Positions 1-6,798 of a stretch of DNA of 6,830 nucleotides are shown piece after piece. The notes beneath the pieces are model-generated. The model saw only the letters and a program-made list of their open reading frames with translations, was not told where the DNA came from and ran no database searches. Numbering within the stretch: the stretch's first letter is position 1; every line of letters begins with the position of its first letter. The stretch comes from Deltaproteobacteria bacterium. Its GTDB lineage: Bacteria; Desulfobacterota; Desulfobacteria; Desulfobacterales; JAUVVS01. The translations under genes and the position numbers were made by a program. The stretch lies in assembly GCA_030604545.1 (NCBI GenBank), contig JAUVVS010000110.1, forward strand, positions 1 to 6,830. The letters are read 5' to 3'.

Positions 1-648
1 GAAAACTTGTTGGGCAAGCCCTTTAAAAATGTGTTTCGGCTGGCAAATGAAAAAGATTTCTCTCAAAGAAAAAAGAATCTTGCCATTGAAAAATCGGCTC
101 ACGTTTACTGTCTTAGGTGCATCAAGGACCTCAGACTTCAGATGAACCTTTTTTCCGTTGAAAGCACCTTTGATGCCAGCAGATTGACTTTTTTCTTCAC
201 GGCTGAGGGCCGTGTCGACTTCCGGAAACTTGTGAAGACGCTGGTCAAAGAGTTGGGTGTCAAGATAGAAATGCGACAAGTGGGTATACGAAACCAAGCC
301 AAGATGTGCGGAGGTTTAGGAAGATGCGGCCGCGAATTATGCTGCTCTTCATTTCTCGAAAAATTCGAACCTGTATCTATACGCATGGCAAAGGACCAAA
401 GTCTCTCTTTAAATCCCACTAAAATTTCCGGTCAGTGCGGCCGACTAATGTGTTGCCTTTCCTATGAAAATGAAACATACCGGTCTTTTAAAGAAAAATT
501 TCCAAAAATCGGCAAAAAAATAAACACCACTGGTGGAAAAGGTAAAGTTATCCGGCATAATGTAATGTGCAACCGAATAGTGATCCGGTTGGATGAAGGT
601 ACGGAAATAGAAACAGGAATCGATACAATTATGAATGAAAAGGAATAA
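1..648 (+). CDS. ricT: RicT/YaaT-like PSP1-domain protein (5' partial)
   Basis: This is the C-terminal ~215 residues of a PSP1-superfamily protein. The frame is open to the first base of the window, and family members are about 270-300 aa, so roughly 60 N-terminal residues lie upstream. The TTG codons at 7 and 10 are unlikely to be the true start. Visible hallmarks are an FTAEGRVDFRKLVK stretch (nt 199-240), the Cys-rich GGLGRCGRELCC (nt 310-345), the EPVSIRMAKDQ and LNPTKISG segments, and a second Cys cluster GQCGRLMCC (nt 430-456). In Bacillus subtilis, RicT works with RicA and RicF in an Fe-S-containing complex that influences RNase Y-dependent mRNA processing, sporulation and competence; its Cys residues are implicated in cluster binding. 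The partners are not in view here, and the role in this lineage is inferred only. An extra Cys precedes the first GG (KMCGG). The stop lies 5 nt before metG and the gene carries the metG ribosome binding site, so the two are probably in one operon. Confidence 0.9.
   Translation, partial: ENLLGKPFKNVFRLANEKDFSQRKKNLAIEKSAHVYCLRCIKDLRLQMNLFSVESTFDASRLTFFFTAEGRVDFRKLVKTLVKELGVKIEMRQVGIRNQAKMCGGLGRCGRELCCSSFLEKFEPVSIRMAKDQSLSLNPTKISGQCGRLMCCLSYENETYRSFKEKFPKIGKKINTTGGKGKVIRHNVMCNRIVIRLDEGTEIETGIDTIMNEKE
640..644 (+). promoter_or_regulatory. Ribosome binding site of metG, inside the end of ricT
   Basis: AAGGA lies 9 nt before the ATG at 654 and overlaps the last sense codons and the edge of the stop codon region of ricT. 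It supports the ATG at 654 as the metG start and suggests translational coupling of the two genes. Confidence 0.7.
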
Positions 649-653
649 GAAAA

Positions 654-2576
654 ATGCCCAACCCTTTTTATATAACAACACCGATCTATTATGTGAATGC
701 AAGACCACACTTAGGCCATGCATACACCACTATAGCAGCAGACGTCGCATGCCGGTTTAATTCCATGCGCGGGGTAGAAACTTTTTTTCTTACCGGCACG
801 GACGAACATGGAGATAAGGTAATACGCGCCGCTAAAAAAGAGAATCTTAGCCCCAGAAACTATGTAGATAAAATAAGCAAGCTTTTTAAGGATCTTTGGC
901 CTGAACTAAATATTAAATATAATTATTTTATTCGCACCACCGATGCATCCCATAGAGCAGTTGTAGAACAGGTATTGCAAAAGATCTATGATTCGGGAGA
1001 TATTTATTTTAGCGAATATACAGGTCAATATTGCTTTGGGTGCGAGCGTTTCTACACAAAGCGTGAATTGGTTGACGGCAAATGCCCTGATCATGAAACA
1101 GTGCCTGAAATTATCAAGGAATCAAATTATTTTTTCAAGATGAGCCGCTACCAGGACTGGCTTATAGATCATATTAAAAAAAATCCTGACTTCATCCGTC
1201 CTGAAAAATATAAAAATGAGGTACTATCCTTTTTAAAAGAACCCCTTGAAGACCTCTGCATATCCCGTCCAAAAACACGCCTACAATGGGGAATCACTCT
1301 ACCCTTTGATAATAATTATGTTACATATGTATGGTTCGATGCCCTTTTAAATTACATATCCGCACTTAAATATCCTTATGGGATCGAGTTTAAAAAGTTT
1401 TGGTCGTCTGTGCAGCACATTGTAGCCAAGGACATCTTGAAGCCACATGGTATTTACTGGCCCATCATGCTCAAATCTGCCGGCGTCCCAATATATAAAC
1501 ATCTGAATGTTCATGGATATTGGAATATTGATCAAAGCAAGATGTCCAAGAGCCTTGGAAACGTTATCGAGCCGCTTCAGCTTAAGAATATTTACGGACT
1601 TGACGCATTCAGGTTTTTCTTGATGCGAGACATGGTATTCGGCCTCGACTCCAACTTCAGTGAAGATGCGTTTATACAACGCATTAACTCAGATCTGGCA
1701 AATGATTTAGGAAATCTGTTTTCCAGGGTGTTGGCAATGGCTCACAAATATTTTAAGGGAATAGTGCCGGATGTTAACCCGGAAATTGAGAAAGAGTTAC
1801 ATCTTGGCCTGGAATCAGATGCATTGAAAACTATCGACAAATACGAAAAAGCCATGGAGATTTTTGCTTTTCACAAGGCTATCATTGTTATCTGGGATTA
1901 TATCAACAAGATGAACAAATCTATTGATACTACCGCTCCCTGGGTTCTTGCAAAGAAAAAAGTAAGCCTAAAACAGCTTGAAGCCGTGATCTACAATCTC
2001 CTTGAAGGTCTCAGGGTCATTTCCGGTCTAATCTATCCCATAATGCCGGACACAGCCACAACAATGCAAAAACACCTTGGGATGAATCCGGAGAAGCCGT
2101 TTTATAACCTCGACATACTTAGAACCTGGAAAACAATAACGGCAGGTACAATGCTTCCAAAATCAATAATACTTTTCCCAAGGATAGATATGAAAAAGGA
2201 TAACAATTCTTTAACAAAAACGGATGATTCAGAATCTTTAATTCCAGAGATTAAACCTGAGATAACCTTTGATGAATTCAACAAGATCGATCTCAGAGTA
2301 GGCACCGTGATACGAGCCGAAGCGATCCCCAGGGCAAAGAAACTCTTGAAGATAGAAGTTGATCTTGGTGAAAAGCGGACGATTGTCGCCGGCATTTCTG
2401 CAACCTATTCACATGAAGAGCTGGTGGGCAAGCAAATAATTGTTGTAGCGAACCTAAAACCCACAAAATTAATGGGGACCTTGTCCAAAGGGATGCTGAT
2501 TGCAGCTGTTGATAATAATGTGTGTTCAATTGCAACCTTAGACCAAAAAGTAAAACCCGGGACCCCTTTGAGTTAG
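654..2576 (+). CDS. metG: Methionyl-tRNA synthetase with C-terminal tRNA-binding domain
   Basis: Cytoplasmic class I aminoacyl-tRNA synthetase that activates methionine with ATP and loads it on initiator and elongator tRNA-Met. The protein is 640 aa, a normal length for the form carrying the C-terminal dimerisation domain. The Rossmann catalytic core shows the HIGH-type motif as HLGH at residues 19-22, GTDEHG at 48-53, WFDA at 227-230 and the KMSKS loop at 296-300. The zinc knuckle inserted in the core is the single-metal kind: C127, C130, C144 and H147. The helical anticodon domain contains N354 and W430, which match the Asn and Trp that read the CAU anticodon in the E. coli enzyme. A polar linker (about 513-536) leads to an EMAP/Trbp111-like OB-fold domain (537-640), typically used for dimerisation and non-specific tRNA binding. 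The ATG at 654 is preceded by a good ribosome binding site and gives the expected N-terminus (FYITTPIYYVN). It sits 5 nt after ricT; this ricT-metG pairing is one I recall from deltaproteobacteria. No truncation or frameshift is seen. Confidence 0.97.
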   Translation: MPNPFYITTPIYYVNARPHLGHAYTTIAADVACRFNSMRGVETFFLTGTDEHGDKVIRAAKKENLSPRNYVDKISKLFKDLWPELNIKYNYFIRTTDASHRAVVEQVLQKIYDSGDIYFSEYTGQYCFGCERFYTKRELVDGKCPDHETVPEIIKESNYFFKMSRYQDWLIDHIKKNPDFIRPEKYKNEVLSFLKEPLEDLCISRPKTRLQWGITLPFDNNYVTYVWFDALLNYISALKYPYGIEFKKFWSSVQHIVAKDILKPHGIYWPIMLKSAGVPIYKHLNVHGYWNIDQSKMSKSLGNVIEPLQLKNIYGLDAFRFFLMRDMVFGLDSNFSEDAFIQRINSDLANDLGNLFSRVLAMAHKYFKGIVPDVNPEIEKELHLGLESDALKTIDKYEKAMEIFAFHKAIIVIWDYINKMNKSIDTTAPWVLAKKKVSLKQLEAVIYNLLEGLRVISGLIYPIMPDTATTMQKHLGMNPEKPFYNLDILRTWKTITAGTMLPKSIILFPRIDMKKDNNSLTKTDDSESLIPEIKPEITFDEFNKIDLRVGTVIRAEAIPRAKKLLKIEVDLGEKRTIVAGISATYSHEELVGKQIIVVANLKPTKLMGTLSKGMLIAAVDNNVCSIATLDQKVKPGTPLS

Positions 2577-2646
2577 GCGCTTAATAATTAATTTTGTGCT
2601 TTTTATTGCAAAAATAATTTTAACCAATTAGAAGCCATTAACTATC

Positions 2647-2792
2647 AATTTAAGATTTAAGATTTAAGAAATTCTACCATTTTTAAATAGTTCTTCAAAT
2701 CAAAACAGTGGAGCGACACGCGGCGCAAGCGCCTGCGCTGCGCGAGCGACTTCCACAAATCTAAAATCATCAATCTGCGATCTACAATCCCT
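2647..2792. repeat. Intergenic element: heptad-phased arms in opposite orientations around a GC-rich palindrome
   Basis: The left arm has 7-bp units in tandem: AATTTAA (2647-2653), GATTTAA (2654-2660) and GATTTAA (2661-2667). The right arm has AATC or GATC words at exact 7-bp steps, starting at 2758, 2765, 2772, 2779 and 2786 (units such as AATCTGC and GATCTAC). Read on the minus strand the right units begin GATT or GATC, like the left arm, so the two arras are inverted relative to each other. Between them is a GC-rich 49-bp imperfect palindrome in otherwise AT-rich DNA. A 7-bp period does not fit codons, and no open reading frame with coding character covers it. This architecture is typical of dispersed intergenic repeats, comparable in form to cyanobacterial heptameric STRR sequences. 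Whether it is repeated elsewhere in the genome cannot be seen from one window, and the exact ends are uncertain. Confidence 0.65.
2708..2756. repeat. GC-rich imperfect palindrome (hairpin-forming)
   Basis: The base of the structure is GTGGA (2708-2712) with TCCAC (2752-2756). The apex pairs 2723-2732 with 2735-2743: GCGC, a bulged A, AGCGC, a 2-nt CT loop, GCGCT and GCGC, giving nine pairs. An overlapping alternative hairpin is GGCGC-AA-GCGCC at 2722-2733. The composition contrasts sharply with the AT-rich flanks. No run of T follows on either strand, so it does not look like an intrinsic terminator. If transcribed from metG into the downstream gene, it would put a strong hairpin in the leader RNA about 70 nt before the next start codon. 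Confidence 0.7.
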
Positions 2793-2813
2793 TGGCTCTG
2801 GCTTGCCCGGGTT

Positions 2814-2821
2814 AGGTGGAG
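2814..2821 (+). promoter_or_regulatory. Ribosome binding site deciding the start of the GlmS-like gene
   Basis: AGGTGGAG ends 6 nt before the ATG at 2828. The in-frame GTG at 2816-2818 lies inside this purine-rich site, so it is more likely part of the ribosome binding site than the start codon. ATG 2828 is therefore preferred (1252 aa rather than 1256 aa). Confidence 0.7.
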
Positions 2822-2827
2822 AGAATA

Positions 2828-5800
2828 ATGAACTATACAAACAAAATTGTTCGAATTATTAGACATTTCTTCGACAGGCTTTTTTCTTATCTTTTGGCTG
2901 ATGTCTATTTTGGAAAAAGTATAACCGGTATTTCAGACAGTTCTATCGTTTTCTTTCCCTATCGTGCAAACTTTCTTTGCTGCGGACTTGCAGGAATTGT
3001 TTCGATTAAAAACAAAAATAAAAAAGAGAGCCGGGTCGATATTGCCTCTTTAAATGATATGATTCAAAAAATCGATGCACATCGCTATATGGACTGTATC
3101 AAGAATGATTACTCGCTCGACAATCATTATCTATGTGGGCAAGAGGTTATAGCCTCCCTTTTGCAGGATGTTCGGAAATTAAAAGAGGATGATCTTTTTT
3201 ACGAAATTTTTAATAGTAATAAAATTCAAGCTGATATTTTAAAACTGTCTGAGCGTCTTTCCGATATCATCAATAAAGAAGAAAAATCGTTTTCTGATGA
3301 TATAGGACATCTTAATCCTGAGGCGGTTGATACCGTGGCACTTCGAATCGATATCCTAAAAGACATCACATGGTGCTTAAAAGTAGAGATTATCGATAAC
3401 ATAAAAAAGGTTAAAAATTTATTTAGATCGGAAAATTCACCTTTTGCCCCTTCTTCTGTGAATATTTTTAAGAAAATCAATGCTGTACTTAACAGTATAG
3501 ATCGCCTTGAAGTAAGGGGACGAGATTCGGCAGGACTTTCTTTGATGTTCATTCTTAAAAAGACTGAATTTAAAAGATTTAAGAAAACTCTGGGGAAAAA
3601 AAATCTTCTCAATGATTTAAAAGAGAGGTCAACAAGGGATGTCCAGACTAATATGGACATATCTATTCGCGAAACAGAAAACAAAAGTGGGAAAAAGAGG
3701 GTTGCCATAGCTTTTACCTATAAGATAGCCGCTGAAATAGGAAGCCTTGGGGATAACATACTTTTCCTCCGTGAACAGATAAAAAACGATCCGATCCTTC
3801 AAACCCTTGCCGCTTTTTCCCATCAATATCATACAGTTTCATCCCACACCCGCTGGGCATCAGTCGGTGCCATCACCGAAGCAAACTGCCATCCCGTTGA
3901 CAACGGAATTATTGGAAACCAAATTGAAAAAAACGGTATAATCCATGTCTGTCTAAACGGAGATATTGATAACTATCTGAAACTTAAAAAAGAATACGAA
4001 AGTAAAGGGAATCTTATACACAAAGATATAACCACCGACACCAAGATTATCCCGCTTCAGATCGAAAAATATATTAAAGAGGGCTTTGATGTTGAAGAAG
4101 CGTTCCGCCTGGCTGTTAATGATTTTAAGGGATCCCACGCCATATCCATGCATACCGACTTAGCCCCCGGAAAGCTTTTTCTGGCCCAAAGGGGAAGCGG
4201 TCAGGCCATATTCATCGGTCTGGCTGAAAACCACTTCATGCCCACTTCTGAGGTATACGGATTTATTGAAGAGACCCAGGCATATCTCAAAATAAACGGT
4301 GAAAAGATAGTGGAAGGGAAAAACAGCAGCACCCAGGGTCAGATTTTTATTCTGGATCAAGAATCAAAGGGAGGATTGGATGGCATAAGCGCAATTTATT
4401 ATGACGGAACCCCGGTTGAACTTAGCAAAAAAGATATAAAGCATACTGAAATTACATCAAGAGATATAGATCGTCAGGAATTTCCACATTATTTTTTGAA
4501 AGAAATTTCAGAATCCTCTGTTTCGGTAGAAAAAACCCTTCAGAACCGGTGGAAATTCAAAGATAGCGAGAAACAAATTTATGAAATAGTCCTTGATGAA
4601 AGCACCATCCCTGAATCTATGCAAAAGGCCCTTGTGGAAAATCAGATACGACGAATCTTTTTTATCGGTCAGGGGACCGCCGGCGTAGCTGCCTTTGCCT
4701 GTTCTAATATCCTGAATTACTACATGGGTGACCCATCGCTGTATGTCAACGCACTTAAAGCATCGGAGCTAAGTGGGTTTCAGCTTAATGAAGGCGACGA
4801 TGCAAATAGTATGGCAGACACCCTTGTTATAGCTATTAGCCAATCCGGTACGACAACGGATACAAATCGTACTGTCGACATGGTAAAAGAGCGTGGCGCC
4901 CATACTCTTGCTATTGTGAACAGAAGGGATTCAGATATTACATTTAAGGTTGACGGTGTCATGTACACCAGCAGCGGACGGGATATAGAAATGTCTGTGG
5001 CTTCAACAAAGGCATTTTATTCACAGATAGTCGCCGGTGCTCTCATAAGCCTGGGCATCGTTAAAATAAAAGGGCGCAGGAATGAAAAATTTATTTCGGA
5101 AGAAATTACAAAGCTGCTTGAACTTCCTTCTCATATGGAAAAAATCCTTACAATGCGCGGCAAGATCGAAAAGTCGGCAAAACAACTTGCCGTGACTAAG
5201 ACTTATTGGGCAGCTGTAGGGAGTGGTCCCAACAAAGCTTCAGCAGATGAAATACGGATCAAGCTCAGCGAACTCTGTTACAAGACCATATCATCTGATT
5301 TTGTTGAAGATAAAAAACACATCGATCTTTCATCAGAGCCTCTAATTATTGTCTGCGCAGCAGGGACAAGGGATACTGTCATTGGCGATATCATTAAGGA
5401 TACTGCAATATTCAAGGCGCACAAGGCAACTCCCATTGTAATCACAAATGAAGATGAAAAAAGGTTTGATCCCTATGCTGCGGATGTTTTCCATGTTCCT
5501 GTTGTCAGTGAACATCTTGCGCCCATCGTAAATACCCTGGTCGGGCATGTTTGGGGATATTATGCCGCCCTTGCAATTCACGAAAGTTCAGGTTTTCTGC
5601 ACAAGTTCCGTGAAGAAATTCAGAATACAATAAATGAACATGCGGAAAAAGGCCTGGATATTTACGAAGTTATTCTAGAAAAATCCTTCAGGGAAAAGAC
5701 GGCAACTTTTTACAACGAATTTACAAAGAAAAAAGCACAAAATCGTTTTCCCATAGCTATAGGGCAAAAAGCGCTCTCCGATTTAACCCTTCTTCTTAAA

Positions 5801-6586
5801 TATCTTTCAGGCAAGTTACCAGTTACAGATTTTGAACTCGATTTCGGTATAAAAGGCACTGCAAGTAACATGCTGAATAAACTCTTTAAATGCCTGGGAG
5901 AATCGATTAACAAAATGGCACGACCGGTTGATGCAATCAAGCACCAGGCAAAAACCGTCACTGTAGGAACAAGTCGTATCAGTGAAAAGCTAGAAGGAAT
6001 TCTGTTTGAGTCACTGGCGGCACACAATTTAAATATTTCACAAGTTACAGGTAGAAATATTTTAGTTCTCAAAAACCTTCAGAAAATAATTTCAAATATA
6101 AAAGGATCCATTCTTTACAAAATAGGCGGCTTCAACCTTCTGGGCGAGCCAACAGATGAAACAACAATAGAGGTGATTAAGAAAAAAGGGGTGCTGGAAA
6201 CGATTCCATCCCGGGTGGAGAAGGATCGTAACCTAAAGGGTACCAAGAGAATCATTGTTCGGGAAGGTAATGTTTATATCGGTAAAGGACGGAAAGATGA
6301 CCGTAGTATTGTCGTTATTCCGACAATTTCCACATCGCCTTCTACACCGAATATAATCGAACACCTGCTGCTTTTAAATGTCTCCTTTAGAGAAAATGTT
6401 CCTCTTGTTGAAAAGATCAAAGCACTCGGCGGTAAATATGAGAGCATTAAAAATATTGTTCAAGAAAACAGTATTGTATGGGATGATAAGCATCTTGAGC
6501 TTATTGAGATAGGGGGTCTCTTTGGGAGATCAGCTGAAAAGATTGGAGATTATATTGTATCACATTTGAACTCTTCTAATCCATAA
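2828..6586 (+). CDS. Large divergent GlmS-like protein: glutamine amidotransferase class II plus two SIS domains, with insertions and a C-terminal extension
   Basis: This 1252-aa protein is about twice the usual GlmS length (~610). Residue numbers count from ATG 2828. After a ~51-aa leader, CGLAGI at 52-57 matches the N-terminal nucleophile Cys motif of class II glutaminases. RGRDSAG (230-236), HTRW (340-343), H355, N377-G378 and D404 match E. coli GlmS RGYDSAG, HTRW, H86, N98-G99 and D123, while T76 and H77 are replaced by S345 and V346. FPHYFLKEI (552-560) leads to SIS domain 1 (about 600-745) with SQSGTT at 671-676 and VASTKAF from 724. SIS domain 2 (about 780-920) aligns without gaps to the GlmS isomerase segment and keeps E808, K812, E815 and H831, equivalent to E481, K485, E488 and H504. 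The GlmS sugar-site Ser303 is Ala618, and the conserved tail with Lys603 is absent. A C-terminal region (about 925-1252) is unrecognised. The likely role is transfer of glutamine-derived ammonia to a sugar phosphate; glucosamine-6-phosphate synthesis is possible but the substrate is unproven. It has no clear signal peptide. It follows metG after a 251-bp repeat-containing gap, so co-transcription is uncertain. Confidence 0.8.
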   Translation: MNYTNKIVRIIRHFFDRLFSYLLADVYFGKSITGISDSSIVFFPYRANFLCCGLAGIVSIKNKNKKESRVDIASLNDMIQKIDAHRYMDCIKNDYSLDNHYLCGQEVIASLLQDVRKLKEDDLFYEIFNSNKIQADILKLSERLSDIINKEEKSFSDDIGHLNPEAVDTVALRIDILKDITWCLKVEIIDNIKKVKNLFRSENSPFAPSSVNIFKKINAVLNSIDRLEVRGRDSAGLSLMFILKKTEFKRFKKTLGKKNLLNDLKERSTRDVQTNMDISIRETENKSGKKRVAIAFTYKIAAEIGSLGDNILFLREQIKNDPILQTLAAFSHQYHTVSSHTRWASVGAITEANCHPVDNGIIGNQIEKNGIIHVCLNGDIDNYLKLKKEYESKGNLIHKDITTDTKIIPLQIEKYIKEGFDVEEAFRLAVNDFKGSHAISMHTDLAPGKLFLAQRGSGQAIFIGLAENHFMPTSEVYGFIEETQAYLKINGEKIVEGKNSSTQGQIFILDQESKGGLDGISAIYYDGTPVELSKKDIKHTEITSRDIDRQEFPHYFLKEISESSVSVEKTLQNRWKFKDSEKQIYEIVLDESTIPESMQKALVENQIRRIFFIGQGTAGVAAFACSNILNYYMGDPSLYVNALKASELSGFQLNEGDDANSMADTLVIAISQSGTTTDTNRTVDMVKERGAHTLAIVNRRDSDITFKVDGVMYTSSGRDIEMSVASTKAFYSQIVAGALISLGIVKIKGRRNEKFISEEITKLLELPSHMEKILTMRGKIEKSAKQLAVTKTYWAAVGSGPNKASADEIRIKLSELCYKTISSDFVEDKKHIDLSSEPLIIVCAAGTRDTVIGDIIKDTAIFKAHKATPIVITNEDEKRFDPYAADVFHVPVVSEHLAPIVNTLVGHVWGYYAALAIHESSGFLHKFREEIQNTINEHAEKGLDIYEVILEKSFREKTATFYNEFTKKKAQNRFPIAIGQKALSDLTLLLKYLSGKLPVTDFELDFGIKGTASNMLNKLFKCLGESINKMARPVDAIKHQAKTVTVGTSRISEKLEGILFESLAAHNLNISQVTGRNILVLKNLQKIISNIKGSILYKIGGFNLLGEPTDETTIEVIKKKGVLETIPSRVEKDRNLKGTKRIIVREGNVYIGKGRKDDRSIVVIPTISTSPSTPNIIEHLLLLNVSFRENVPLVEKIKALGGKYESIKNIVQENSIVWDDKHLELIEIGGLFGRSAEKIGDYIVSHLNSSNP

Positions 6587-6684
6587 ATGTCTTTTCTTCC
6601 AGGACACGGAACCCAAAAATATAGTAACGTTAATTATATGGTGATAGTTCAGTTATTTTTCCACAGGTTAACTATGATGGTCTC

Positions 6685-6711
6685 GTAAAAAGTAGAAAAT
6701 CGACTTTTTAC
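6685..6711. repeat. Perfect 9-bp inverted repeat in the left part of the element
   Basis: GTAAAAAGT (6685-6693) and ACTTTTTAC (6703-6711) are exact complements separated by 9 nt. The hairpin begins about 100 nt after the stop of the GlmS-like gene. Its stem is AT-rich and no T-run follows it, so a terminator role is weakly supported at best. Confidence 0.7.
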
Positions 6712-6714
6712 CTG

Positions 6715-6749
6715 GTTTTAAGTTTTAGGTGTTAGGTTTTAAGTGCCTA
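6715..6749 (+). repeat. Tandem heptad array, five units, GTTTTAR-type
   Basis: Five consecutive 7-bp units are seen: GTTTTAA, GTTTTAG, GTGTTAG, GTTTTAA and GTGCCTA. Units are exactly phased and decay toward the inner end. Seven is not a multiple of three and the frames hold no plausible protein. Confidence 0.75.
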
Positions 6750-6770
6750 ATTTAAATACTAAAAAATATC

Positions 6771-6798
6771 TTAAACCTTAAAACTTAAAACCTAAAAC
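6771..6798 (-). repeat. Tandem heptad array, four units, inverted copy
   Basis: On the minus strand, from 6798 back to 6771, the units read GTTTTAG, GTTTTAA, GTTTTAA and GGTTTAA. They are inverted relative to the array at 6715-6742; opposing the two gives 23 of 28 Watson-Crick positions, so a long stem with a ~28-nt loop is possible. Confidence 0.75.

Noticed and set aside
2577..2646. Possible terminator after metG (TTTTTATTGCAAAAA region)
   Set aside because: The stem is A-T only, short, and not followed by a proper T-run.
2793..2806. Sigma-54-like sequence TGGCTCTGGCTTGC before the GlmS-like gene
   Set aside because: The spacing between GG and GC is 9 nt instead of the required 10, and transcription would begin within the ribosome binding site.
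3567..3590. Heptad-like AATTTAAAAGATTTAAG inside the GlmS-like gene
   Set aside because: It is not in 7-bp phase and is explained by Lys/Phe codons (EFKRFKK).
3226..3708. 160-codon open frame on the minus strand within the large gene (also similar ones at 1347-1679 and 5710-6072)
   Set aside because: They lie opposite well-supported coding sequence and have no recognisable motifs, so they are chance frames.
6657..6665. TTTTCCACA, matching a relaxed DnaA-box consensus
   Set aside because: It is a single short match with no cluster of boxes and no origin-type genes nearby; chance is sufficient.
6644..6675. ATAGTT ... AACTAT 6-bp inverted repeat just before the MITE-like element
   Set aside because: The arms are short and AT-rich with a 20-nt loop; no better than chance in this composition.
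6715..6798. Telomere-like appearance of TTTTAGG heptads
   Set aside because: The units are degenerate, few, occur in both orientations and lie in a bacterial gene context; this is an intergenic repeat, not a chromosome end.
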